From: Symsagittifera roscoffensis
Lineage: Eukaryota > Xenacoelomorpha > Acoela > Convolutidae
Assembly: GCF_963678635.1 (NCBI RefSeq)
Contig: NW_026971731.1
Location: 1-64,000, forward strand
Direction: 5' to 3'
DNA length: 64,000 nt
Shown: in pieces, positions 33,754 to 45,749 of the stretch
Numbering within the stretch: position 1 is the first letter of the stretch
Layout of the letters: every line of letters starts with the position of its first letter
Translations under genes and position numbers: made by a program
The notes under the pieces: model-generated
Told to the model about the DNA's origin: nothing
Seen by the model: the letters and a program-made list of their open reading frames with translations, nothing else
The model's database searches: none

Positions 33754-36494
33754 TACTCAACTATTGTGACCCTTAATTTACTAACCCAAAAATATCTCCG
33801 GAACCAGTGTGAAATGCCACCAATCCAAGAACTCAAACAAAGTGACTTTTTATCTACTATCCTAGTACTACATCAGGAACTCGCGTAGCACTCCACTGTT
33901 GACACACTCAGTTCACGATCCCTAAAGTGGCTCAAGAACTAGTGTAAAACGTTCCCAATTCCAAATTTCACCAAACCTTGTCTGAATTTCTGTGAAATTT
34001 CTTGTTTTTTTTCTCAATCAACTGAAATTTATTCAAAATCAGCTGGTATCTTTTAGCAGATTATGGTTGAAAAAAAACTACTCTTTTTGAAAACTCTAAT
34101 TTCAAAATCTGTTGTACAATCTCAAAAAATTGACAAAACTTTAAAAATTGACAAAACTGTGTTCCAATAACTTCCGAGCTTACAGAAACTGAATCTATTT
34201 TAATTCACCCATCAGGTGCGGTCAGATGACTTACCTCAACTCGAGTTTAGAAGTGTTCGAACAGGTCACGTTCCATTTCTTTTTTTTTGAGTCTGTATGG
34301 TGGTCTGTCTTAGATCCTGGTTCGTTTATTGTATTGTAATAGACGATGTCGATTGTATTCTTACAGTAATGACATCCCCTTTTTTCACAACTTTAACCAC
34401 ACTCTTTATCCGAATGAAACCCTCTATCTAACAAACCACAAACCTAGCCCGCCACTTAAGCTAAAAAAGACTGTAAGTACGATGACTGCTAAATATTTCA
34501 AAATGACACCCGTAGAACCTGTTTCCAAGCTCTGCTCAAGGAAAAACGTTTCCTCAAAACTGTGGATTACCGCTTCTTCACTTTTATTTTTATCTCCTAT
34601 AGTAAAAAACTTTTTTTGTATACACCTGTTTGACCGAACAGCACACCCCGGTGATCCCTATTCGTCGGTGCGCTGCGCTAGTCACGCCTTTGGTAGTTTC
34701 TTCTCAGTAGCGTCCTCTCTTGTTTCTCAGGTCCCACTCCTAGGAGCCAGTTTGCTGTCAATCTGGTTACCTCTTCCAGTGAAGTCTCCCAGTGGCTCTC
34801 CAAGGTTACCAGGCTATCTGAAAAAAACCTCTCAACGTCCCAAACTCAAACTTATTCAAAAAGATATCACCTTACAAACAGAAGGTGGACACGTTCCAGT
34901 TGAGTTATACCACCGTACTCTAGAATGACCATGTATCCGGAGCTGATTCGAATATGTTCGAACCCGTAGTCTTGATTCGTAAAACACCCAGAAGCGCCAA
35001 CAAAACACTATGTAACAAACGTCTAATTATGTCACATATGAGGTTAGGATAAACAGCCCTATAAACAGCGGCTCACAGGTCAGGGACACTGTCTCTTGTG
35101 CTTTTATACCTAATGCAATCGCAGACAATTCGGCTCGCGTAACACATGAGACTAAAAAAATTGTGTTAATGCGTAAAGGCCACTATCAAACTCATGCTTC
35201 ACTCTAGAAATAATAACTTCCCCAGGTCTAGGTCCCAAAATACCTAAAACACGCGAACGCCATTGAAAAAAGGAGTGGAAGCATAAGTGTAACGTTAGTT
35301 TTTATTAGACAGTGGGCCTTTGATTCAATTCAGATGGATCAACCTAAATCTCGCTTTATCTCAGCATAATCACTTGCCAAATCAAAATACAGAGGAATTC
35401 ACGTTTTTTTCTGGAAGATTAAGGCATGAGTAAAATAAAATTTGTTCTCCTGTAGAACAAACTGTAGAATACAATCCTCCTTCTGTAGAAACATATTGTT
35501 AAGTCTTACCTTTCCAGAGTTTGAAAAAAATCTTAGTTCCTCTGTCTTTTGCTTTGGCATTCTTTTTGACAACACAGATAGGTGCAATTTAGGTTGCTTC
35601 TAAGTTAATAAAGTAAATATCTGGAAATGGTTGAATGATGATAGATATCACTTGTAACTTTTTTAAAATAAAACAATTTTCTAAATGTAGGTTTGGTAAT
35701 TTTTCGTAATTATTTTCAGTTCTTTGCCACCTTTTCCTCGGAAAGTTCTTGAAGATCTCCTCTTAACATGTTTACTATTTACTCACTAAGAAATTGAATG
35801 AAACCTTTGGGACATTTTAGTTGATTTAGTTATAAAGTCTGAGAAAAAATTTTCAAAATATTTGAAGAAAAAAGAGGTGTCGTGTACACATCGTTAAAAA
35901 ATCTTTTCTGCATAATCTGGATTTTAAAAACCTCTCGGAGATGAACCACTATTAGAGCCATATCTAGGTAAGTATTTTTCTTATGCTTAAATCAATAAGT
36001 AAAAGAATGTAAGGAACTGATGATGCATTATTACCCTTCATTCTATTAAAAATCTAGACACAATTGTTAACTTTTTGTTTTGATTTGTAAAATATCACTG
36101 GAAATAATGAACAAGGCCATGTGTCTGTTTTGTACCATACATTTCTTTCCAACTTAATTTGAGAAAAAAAACTGTGTTCAACTTATTTTGTATTTGGATC
36201 ACGTGTCTTCCAGCAGTGAAATTTCCTACAAAAGGTTTGAAGTGTGATATTTCTTCACAAAAGTCATCAAATTTAAATAGTTTTTTTAGTTCCGTTATAA
36301 AATAAACTATAACCGTTTAATAAACTATAAAATTTTTCACATGTTGTGGTTAATCAAACGATTGCACATACTAGCATCAGAAATGTAACAAAAATGTTGG
36401 TACAGAAAAACTAGAAAATATCTTTTACATGTACGTCCAAACAAATTCCATGATTTTTTTCATGAATTTCTGTACGGTAAACAAACTTTTCTAA

Positions 36495-36978
36495 ATTTGG
36501 AATACAATGTTGATTATAAGAGCATACTGAGCAGTAATTTTTTTAAATAAAATTATTCAAGCAAATTGAGTCGTTCAAATAATTATAAAAAGGAACATAG
36601 GATCTTGGATTTTTTTTGTGTGGGGTCCCCAATTATGGAAAGTGTTAAGCTGTTACTTCTCCTATATAAATCTCCAACTTTCTGCAAAAACTGTTTCCTG
36701 TAACTTTAACAAAAAAAAGTAGTAAACATAGATTTTTGAGTGTCTTTTCTCATTTCTATCTACACATTGGGAAATAGCAAGTTTCACATGTTCACAGGGT
36801 TCATCTTCAAAACAAAATTTACAAGGATTGGGAAAATTTTATTCTAAACAAATTAATCGGTTTTCTAATCTCTCTACAAAAACCGATTAGATTTGAATGT
36901 ACTTTTATCGATTGTGGAATCTTTCAAATAAGTAACCGCGTTGTTTATCAAAACCTGCAATGCAAAAACCTGCTATGC
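36495..36978. other. No gene recognised
   Basis: AT-rich sequence between unit B and the satellite. Contains an inverted pair TAATCGGTTTTCTAATC / AAAACCGATTAGATT near 36,860. Confidence 0.5.
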
Positions 36979-39166
36979 ATTTTATTGGTTGTTAATTAGT
37001 TGTTATGGTTTCGTAATTAGTGATCATGTAAAAATTCCAGGTGAAAACTGAGAAAAAAAGATAGCATATCTTTTAACTATTAAATGTTCACAAAATTGCC
37101 GAATATATCAGAAAAAATAAAAAAAAAGGTCACAATTGCCTATTGAATATCAAAACAATTTTGTCAAAGTTTTAAGAAAAATTCAATGTTTTTTTTCTGT
37201 TTTTCAAGAAAATGCTAAAAAAACAAAGTGCTGGAAAGATTTGATTAAAGTGCTGGAAAGATATGACTTGCCTCTGTTAAAAGCCAAATATTTCAAAATG
37301 CCACAAAAGTGTTTTTTTTTCCGACTGCTAACAAGTGTCTATTTCATTGACAAGATGCAAATATTTTTTTCATTTTCGAAACAAGATGCCAACGTTTTTT
37401 TTTGCCTAGATGCCGAAGATTTTTCAATTTTTCCATACTTGATGCAAAAATTATTAACTATCAAAGTAAATTCATGCAAAATTTCAGTATTTCTCTAATT
37501 GTGTGCTTAAAAAATCAATTTCCTAAATATGTTGTTTTGCTAATATGTTGATAATGTTTTGCTATATTTCCCTAATATGTTGATAATGGTTTCCTAAATG
37601 TTGACCAATTGGTTGTTATGGTACATTGGTTGTTATTGGTTGTTAATTGGTTGTTATGGTTTCGTAGTTAGTGATCGTGTGAAAATTCCAGGTGAAAACT
37701 GAGAAAAAAAGATAGCATATCTTTTAACTGTTAAATGTTCACAAAATTGCCGAATATATCAGAAAAAATAAAAAAAAAAGGTCACAATTGCCTATTGAAT
37801 ATCAAAACAATTTTGTCAAAGTTTTAAGAAAAATTCAATGTTTTTTTTCTGTTTTTCAAGAAAATGCTAAAAAAACAAAGTGCTGGAAAGATTTGATTAA
37901 AGTGCTGGAAAGATATGACTTGCCTCTGTTAAAAGCCAAATATTTCAAAATGCCACAAAAGTGTTTTTTTTCCGACTGCTAACAAGTGTCTATTTCATTG
38001 ACAAGATGCAAATATTTTTTTCATTTTCGAAACAAGATGCCAAAGTTTTTTTTTGCCTAGATGCCGAAGATTTTTCAATTTTTCCATACTTGATGCAAAA
38101 ATTATTAACTATCAAAGTAAATTCATGCAAAATTTCAGTATTTCTCTAATTGTGTGCTTAAAAAATCAATTTCCTAAATATGTTGTTTTGCTAATATGTT
38201 GATAATGTTTTGCTATATTTCCCTAATATGTTGATAATGTTTTGCTAAAAAGTTGACCAATTGGTTGTTATGGTACATTGGTTGTTATTGGTTGTTAATT
38301 GGTTGTTATGGTTTCGTAGTTAGTGATCGTGTGAAAATTCCAGGTGAAAACTGAGAAAAAAAGATAGCATATCTTTTAACTGTTAAATATTCACAAAATT
38401 GCCGAATATATCAGAGAAAATGAAAAAAGGTCACAATTGCCTATTGAATGTCAAAACAATTTTGTCAAAGTTTTAAGAAAAATGCAATGTTTTTTTTTCA
38501 GTTTTTCAAGAAAATGCTAAAAAAAAACAAAGTGCTGGAAAGATTCGGTTAAAGTGCTGGAAAGATATGACTTGCCTCTGTTAAAAGCCAAATATTTCAA
38601 ATAGCCACAAAAGTGTTTTTTTTCCGACTGCTAACAAGTGTCTATTTCATTGACAAGATGCAAATATTTTTTTCATTTTCGAAACAAGATGCCAAAGTTT
38701 TTTTTGCCTAGATGCCGAAGATTTTTCAATTTTTCCATACTTGATGCAAAAATTATTAACTATCAAAGTAAATTCATGCAAAATTTCAGTATTTCTCTAA
38801 TTGTGTGCTTAAAAAATCAATTTCCTAAATATGTTGTTTTGCTAATATGTTGATAATGTTTTGCTATATTTCCCTAATATGTTGATAATGTTTTGCTAAA
38901 AAGTTGACCAATTGGTTGTTATGGTACATTGGTTGTTATTGGTTGTTAATTGGTTGTTATGGTTTCGTAGTTAGTGATCGTGTGAAAATTCCAGGTGAAA
39001 ACTGAGAAAAAAAGATTGCCGAATATATCAGAGAAAATGAAAAAAGGTCACAAAAAAATTGCCGAATATATCAGAGAAAATGAAAAAAGGTCACAATTGC
39101 CTATTGAATGTCAAAACAATTTTGTCAAAGTTTTAAGAAAAATGCAATGTTTTTTTTTCAGTTTTT
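36979..39166. repeat. ~651-bp tandem satellite, about 3.4 copies
   Basis: The marker CAGGTGAAAACTGAG occurs at about 37,038, 37,690, 38,341 and 38,992, giving a period of 651-652 bp. Each unit opens with ATTGGTTGTTAATTGGTTG and ends with short TATGTTGATAATG repeats. The fourth copy is truncated and holds a duplicated GCCGAATATATCAGAGAAAA, then joins directly to LTR sequence at 39,167. Confidence 0.9.
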
Positions 39167-39675
39167 CTTAACGTGCTTGATTCAGTGAATTCGAGAATCC
39201 GGAGGGGTTTCGGGACTGAAACTTTTTAACTTATATGAACTTTTAGCTTCCCTGTCATGTCCTGAGTTGAATTTAATTAACATCTGAATTCATTTTGCTA
39301 GGATGAGAAGCTAGGAGTTAGGGGGAAAGGATTGATCCATCTTCGATGGAGATGATGATTTTTTTCTAGTGAACAAAAACAAAAATAGTCCAATAAATAG
39401 TACTAGCCCTGTTTTTAGGAGTGACCTCGTGGCCTGGGGGTACTGAGACCCAGCCGAGAGCTCACTATTCCTGCATGTAATCTAGTTAATTTGAGTGTTT
39501 TGACCGAAGCCGAAAGCAGTAACGTTTTTGTCGACCCGATGTTAGAAAGGCCACCAAAAGAACTGGCTTGGTAGAGACGGTTAAAAGCATGTAAAGCTCT
39601 GTTCAGACGTTGGCCAGTCGTCTTAGGACTTAGTTTTATTTTCCAACTATAAGGATCTTCCGGGCGAATGTTACA
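39167..39675 (+). repeat. Truncated LTR copy in unit C
   Basis: 509 bp of the 3' part of the element 1 LTR, ending GAATGTTACA followed by TACTC as in the other copies. Confidence 0.9.
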
Positions 39676-42600
39676 TACTCAACTATTGTGACCCTTAATT
39701 TACTAACCCAAAAATGCCTCCGGAACCAGTGTGAAATGCCACCAATCCAAGAACTCAAACAAAGTGACTTTTTATCTACTATCCTAGTACTACATCAGGA
39801 ACTCGCGTAGCACTCCACTGTTGACACACTCAGTTCACCATCCCTAAACTGGCTCAAGAACTAGTGTAAAACGTTCCCAATTCCAAATTTCACCAAACCT
39901 TGTCTGAATTTCTGTGAAATTTCTTGTTTTTTTTCTCAATCAACTGAAATTTATTCAAAATCAGCTGGTATCTTTTAGCAGATTATGGTTGAAAAAAAAA
40001 ACTACTCTTTTTGAAAACTCTAATTTCAAAATCTGTTGTACAATCTCAAAAAATTGACAAAACTTTAAAAATTGACAAAACTGTGTTCCAATAACTTCCG
40101 AGCTTACAGAAACTGAATCTATTTTAATTCACCCATCAGGTGCGGTCAGATGACTTACCTCAACTCGAGTTTAGAAGTGTTCGAACAGGTCACGTTCCAT
40201 TTCTTTTTTTTGAGTCTGTATGGTGGTCTGTCTTAGATCCTGGTTCGTTTATTGTATTGTAATAGACGATGTCGATTGTATTCTTACAGTAATGACATCC
40301 CCTTTTTTCACAACTTTAACCACACTCTTTATCCGAATGAAACCCTCTATCTAACAAACCACAAACCTAGCCCGCCACTTAAGCTAAAAAAGACTGTAAG
40401 TACGATGACTGCTAAATATTTCAAAATGACACCCGTAGAACCTGTTTCCAAGCTCTGCTCAAGGAAAAACGTTTCCTCAAAACTGTGGATTACCGCTTCT
40501 TCACTTTTATTTTTATCTCCTATAGTAAAAAACTGTTTTTGAAGACACCTGTTTGACCGAACAGCACACCCCGGTGTTCCCTATTCGTCGGTGCGCGGCG
40601 CTAGTCACGCCTTTGGTAGTTTCTTCTCAGTAGCGTCCTCTCTTGTTTCTCAGGTCCCACTCCTAGGAGCCAGTTTGCTGTCAATCTGGTTACCTCTTCC
40701 AGTGAAGTCTCCCAGTGGCTCTCCAAGGTTACCAGGCTATCTGAAAAAAACCTCTCAACGTCCCAAACTCAAACTTATTCAAAAAGATATCACCTTACAA
40801 ACAGAAGGTGGACACGTTCCAGTTGAGTTATACCACCGTACTCTAGAATGACCATGTATCCGGAGCTGATTCGAATATGTTCGAACCCGTAGTCTTGATT
40901 CGTAAAACACCCAGAAGCGCCAACAAAACACTATGTAACAAACGTCTAATTATGTCACATATGAGGTTAGGATAAACAGCCCTATAAACAGCGGCTCACA
41001 GGTCAGGGACACTGTCTCTTGTGCTTTTATACCTAATGCAATCGCAGACAATTCGGCTCGCGTAAGACATGAGACTAAAAAAATTGTGTTAATGCGTAAA
41101 GGCCACTATCAAACTCATGCTTCACTCTAGAATTAATAACTTCCCCAGGTCTAGATCCCAAAATACCTAAAACACGCGAACGCCATTGAAAAAATGAGTG
41201 GAAGCATAAGTGTAACGTTAGTTTTTATTAGACAGTGGGCCTTTGATTCAATTCAGATGGATCAACCTAAATCTCGCTTTATCTCAGCATAATCACTTGC
41301 CAAATCAAAATACAGAGGAATTCACGTTTTTTTCTGGAAGATTAAGGCATGAGTAAAATAAAATTTGTTCTCCTGTAGAACAAACTGTAGAATACAATCC
41401 TCCTTCTGTAGAAACATATTGTTAAGTCTTACCTTTCCAGAGTTTGAAAAAAATCTTAGTTCCTCTGTCTTTTGCTTTGGCATTCTTTTTGACAACACAG
41501 ATAGGTGCAATTTAGGTTGCTTCTAAGTTAATAAAGTAAATATCTGGAAATGGTTGAATGATGATAGATATCACTTGTAACTTTTTTAAAATAAAACAAT
41601 TTTCTAAATGTAGGTTTGGTAATTTTTCGTAATTATTTTCAGTTCTTTGCCACATTTTCCTCGGAAAGTTCTTGAAGATCTCCTCTTAACATGTTTACTA
41701 TTTACTCACTAAGAAATTGAATGAAACCTTTGGGACATTTTAGTTGATTTAGTTATAAAGTCTGAGAAAAAATTTTCAAAATATTTGAAGAAAAAAGAGG
41801 TGTCGTGTACACATCGTTAAAAAATCTTTTCTGCATAATCTGGATTTTAAAAACCTCTCGGAGATGAACCACTATTAGAGCCATATCTAGGTAAGTATTT
41901 TTCTTATGCTTAAATCAATAAGTAAAAGAATGTAAGGAACTGATGATGCATTATTACCCTTCATTCTATTAAAAATCTAGACACAATTGTTAACTTTTTG
42001 TTTTGATTTGTAAAATATCACTGGAAATAATGAACAAGGCCATGTGTCTGTTTTGTACCATACATTTCTTTCCAACTTAATTTGAGAAAAAAAACTGTGT
42101 TCAACTTATTTTGTATTTGGATCACGTGTCTTCCAGCAGTGAAATTTCCTACAAAAGGTTTGAAGTGTGATATTTCTTCACAAAAGTCATCAAATTTAAA
42201 TAGTTTTTTTAGTTCCGTTATAAAATAAACTATAACCGTTTAATAAACTATAAAATTTTTCACATGTTGTGGTTAATCAAACGATTGCACATACTAGCAT
42301 CAGAAATGTAACAAAAATGTTGGTACAGAAAAACTAGAAAATATCTTTTACATGTACGTCCAAACAAATTCCATGATTTTTTTCATGAATTTCTGTACGG
42401 TAAACAAACTTTTCTAAATTTGGAATACAATGTTGATTATAAGAGCATACTGAGCAGTAATTTTTTTAAATAAAATTATTCAAGCAAATTGAGTCGTTCA
42501 AATAATTATAAAAAAGGAACATAGGATCTTGGATTTTTTTTGTGTGGGGTCCCCAATTATGGAAAGTGTTAAGCTGTTACTTCTCCTATATAAATCTCCA

Positions 42601-42902
42601 ACTTTCTGCAAAAACTGTTTCCTGTAACTTTAACAAAAAAAAGTAGTAAACATAGATTTTTGAGTGTCTTTTCTCATTTCTATCTACACATTGGGAAATA
42701 GCAAGTTTCACATGTTCACAGGGTTCATCTTCAAAACAAAATTTACAAGGATTGGGAAAATTTTATTCTAAACAAATTAATCGGTTTTCTAATCTCTCTA
42801 CAAAAACCGATTAGATTTGAATGTACTTTTATCGATTGTGGAATCTTTCAAATAAGTAACCGCGTTGTTTATCAAAACCTGCAATGCAAAAACCTGCTAT
42901 GC

Positions 42903-44097
42903 ATTTTATTGGTTGTTAATTAGTTGTTATGGTTTCGTAATTAGTGATCATGTAAAAATTCCAGGTGAAAACTGAGAAAAAAAGATAGCATATCTTTTAA
43001 CTATTAAATGTTCACAAAATTGCCGAATATATCAGAAAAAATAAAAAAAAAGGTCACAATTGCCTATTGAATATCAAAACAATTTTGTCAAAGTTTTAAG
43101 AAAAATTCAATGTTTTTTTCTGTTTTTCAAGAAAATGCTAAAAAAACAAAGTGCTGGAAAGATTTGATTAAAGTGCTGGAAAGATATGACTTGCCTCTGT
43201 TAAAAGCCAAATATTTCAAAATGCCACAAAAGTGTTTTTTTTCCGACTGCTAACAAGTGTCTATTTCATTGACAAGATGCAAATATTTTTTTCATTTTCG
43301 AAACAAGATGCCAACGTTTTTTTTTGCCTAGATGCCGAAGATTTTTCAATTTTTCCATACTTGATGCAAAAATTATTAACTATCAAAGTAAATTCATGCA
43401 AAATTTCAGTATTTCTCTAATTGTGTGCTTAAAAAATCAATTTCCTAAATATGTTGTTTTGCTAATATGTTGATAATGTTTTGCTATATTTCCCTAATAT
43501 GTTGATAATGGTTTCCTAAATGTTGACCAATTGGTTGTTATGGTACATTGGTTGTTATTGGTTGTTAATTGGTTGTTATGGTTTCGTAGTTAGTGATCGT
43601 GTGAAAATTCCAGGTGAAAACTGAGAAAAAAAGATAGCATATCTTTTAACTGTTAAATATTCACAAAATTGCCGAATATATCAGAGAAAATGAAAAAAGG
43701 TCACAATTGCCTATTGAATGTCAAAACAATTTTGTCAAAGTTTTAAGAAAAATGCAATGTTTTTTTTCAGTTTTTCAAGAAAATGCTAAAAAAAACAAAG
43801 TGCTGGAAAGATTCGGTTAAAGTGCTGGAAAGATATGACTTGCCTCTGTTAAAAGCCAAATATTTCAAATAGCCACAAAAGTGTTTTTTTTTTCGACTGC
43901 TAACAAGTGTCTTTTTCATTGACAAGATGCAAAAAATTTTTCATTTTCGAAACAAGATGCCAAATTTTTTTTTGCTCAGATGCCAAAGATTTTTCAATTT
44001 TTCCATGCTTGATGCAAAAATTTATTAACTATCAAAGTAACTTCATGCAAAATTTCAGTATTTCTCTAACTGTGTGCTTAAAAAATCAATTTCCCTA
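42903..44097. repeat. ~650-bp satellite, second array
   Basis: Nearly two units (CAGGTGAAAACTGAG at 42,962 and 43,611), the downstream one more divergent. Confidence 0.85.
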
Positions 44098-44822
44098 ATA
44101 TGTTGTTTGATTTATTCCTTTCATGCGTTCTTCTTGTTCTTTTGATCACTTGGAATGTGTTACACTGAGCTATTGAGCTTTTCTAATTGTTGAAAAGAAA
44201 TTTAAAATTAAAAATAAATTAAAAAGTGAAAAGAAGTAAATGACGTATCCAGTCAGAAAACAATTTACGTTTTAAAGAAAAAAAACTACCAAAAAAATAA
44301 ACAGCAGGAAGCTGCAGAAACAATGTGGAAAGATATGACTTGCCTCTGTTAAAAGCCAAATATTTCAAAAGCCACAAAAGTGTTTTTTTTCCGACTGCTA
44401 ACAAGTGTCTATTTCATGACAAGATGCAAACGTTTTTTCATTTTCGAAACAAGATGCCAAAAATTTTTTTTGCCTAGATGCCGAAGATTTTTCAATTTTT
44501 CCATACGTGATGCAAAAATTATTAACTATCAAAGTAACTTCATGCGAAATTTCAGTATTTTTCTAACTGTGTGCTTAAAAAATCAATTTCCCTAATATGT
44601 TGTTTGATTTATTCCTTTCATGCGTTCTTTTTGTTCTTTTGATCTCTTGGAATGTGTTACACTGAGCTACTGAGCTTTTCTCATTGTTAAAAGGAAATTT
44701 AAAATTGAAAATAAAATAAAAAGTGAAAAGAAGTAACGGACGTATCCAGTCAGAAAACAATTTACGTTTTAAAGAAATAAAACTACCAAAAAAATGAACA
44801 GAGAAGAAGCTGCAGAAACAAT
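44098..44822. repeat. Composite ~496-bp repeat derived from the satellite
   Basis: ATGTTGTTTGATTTATTCC starts at about 44,098 and again at about 44,597. Each copy holds a 225-bp segment not seen in the other arrays (ends AGCTGCAGAAACAATG), and the first is followed by a shortened satellite unit (44,325-44,596). Confidence 0.8.
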
Positions 44823-45229
44823 GTACCAAAAACAACAAAATATATCACCAAGATATCACGAAAGAAAACTATAACCCGTAGTTTTTCTGCAAATTTTTTC
44901 ATCAAGTCAATTGAATTCTTTGTATCTTATAAAAATGTAGTTAATTGAGTATATATACAAATTTTGTTGCAGAGGTTTGCTCAAAAATGATGTGTTAAAG
45001 CAAAACGATGAAATTTGTTTTCCAAATCTAATCATGCGTGATTTTGAAGTTTGAAAGTGTTGAAAAAAAATTTAAGCAACAAAGATATTTTCTGAAAAGA
45101 TTTGACACTGTTGTCAACCTAAAAGAAAAATTGTTACATAAGACGTGTAGCGATAAAAATCATTCATATTATTTTAAAAACAGGCCAATTAGAATTTCCC
45201 CATCTTGATGTCTAACTAGATAGCACCGA
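44823..45229. other. Flank of element 2, no gene recognised
   Basis: AT-rich, no motif seen. The last bases before the LTR of element 2 are GCACCGA; the matching target duplication would lie beyond the window. Confidence 0.5.
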
Positions 45230-45725
45230 TGAGTTAGGACTGGAGTGCATAACTCATAGAGTAATTTCGGATAGGGTACAGCGTCTGCTCGTCACGCTAT
45301 CTTATTTTCGGCCGGATAGATTCGTGCAACTTCTTAGTCTAATACCGATCCTAATCTTACTCTTATACTATCTAGTCTCAGGTTGTTTAACTAGTCTCTG
45401 CTAGGCTCAATAGATCTAGGGTATACTGGTTTATTGCGGCTGCTGAAGTACTCGGGAGAGTTCAACTAATTTCTAAGTTAAATTCAAATCTCTCTGGTGC
45501 TGAAATTACAAGTAACTTCAGCACTTACAAATAAGTGGGTTGTTAGTTAGATGGATCATGATTGGTTAATATTAAATACTTTACATTGGTAAAACATTTA
45601 ATTTATCCAATCATAAAATATAGTTTAGATCAGGTTCCACCCATCCGGGTTTTACAGAGTTTTTTAGAACAGTTCTTCTGTAATTCGAAGGATGGATGAT
45701 GGACGTTGGTATTTGGCGAACATCA
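45230..45725 (-). repeat. 3' LTR of element 2
   Basis: 496 bp. On the plus strand it starts TGAGTTAGGACTGG and ends GGCGAACATCA, so termini are TGA...TCA. Boundaries are set by the polypurine tract on one side and by the LTR/PBS junction of the other copy. AATAAA (minus strand) at 45430-45435. Confidence 0.9.
45430..45435 (-). terminator. Poly(A) signal in the 3' LTR
   Basis: TTTATT on the plus strand reads AATAAA in the element's sense. The same site is at 63927-63932 in the other LTR. Confidence 0.5.
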
Positions 45726-45727
45726 TA

Positions 45728-45749
45728 ATTTTCTTCCGCTTCTTCTTTG
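45728..45749 (-). other. Polypurine tract of element 2
   Basis: In the element's sense AAAGAAGAAGCGGAAGAAAA lies 2-4 bases before the LTR start TGATGTTCG. This is the expected primer site for plus-strand DNA synthesis. Confidence 0.8.

Larger units (their letters stand above)
31509..36494. repeat. Segmental duplication unit B
   Basis: Second copy of unit A, including the ORF2 tail, a complete LTR and the flank. Near 36,300 it lacks about 80 bp that unit A has, and it ends where the shared CATGTACGTCCAAACAAATTCC segment runs on into new sequence. Confidence 0.9.
39167..44097. repeat. Segmental duplication unit C
   Basis: Begins inside the LTR (CTTAACGTGCTTGATTCAG) and follows unit B at an offset of 5,923 bp through the flank and into the satellite (for example 34,329 and 40,252; 35,399 and 41,322; 37,038 and 42,962). 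Its 5' end is fused to a broken satellite unit, which marks a recombination junction. Confidence 0.9.

Noticed and set aside
37136-37498. 120-codon frame in the ~651-bp satellite
   Set aside because: It is broken in neighbouring repeat units by small indels and has Lys/Phe-rich composition expected from A/T runs.
45223-45229. GCACCGA before the 3' LTR of element 2 as part of the LTR
   Set aside because: It resembles GCACCAGA beside the other LTR, but the latter is the primer-binding site; 6-7 matching bases can be chance.
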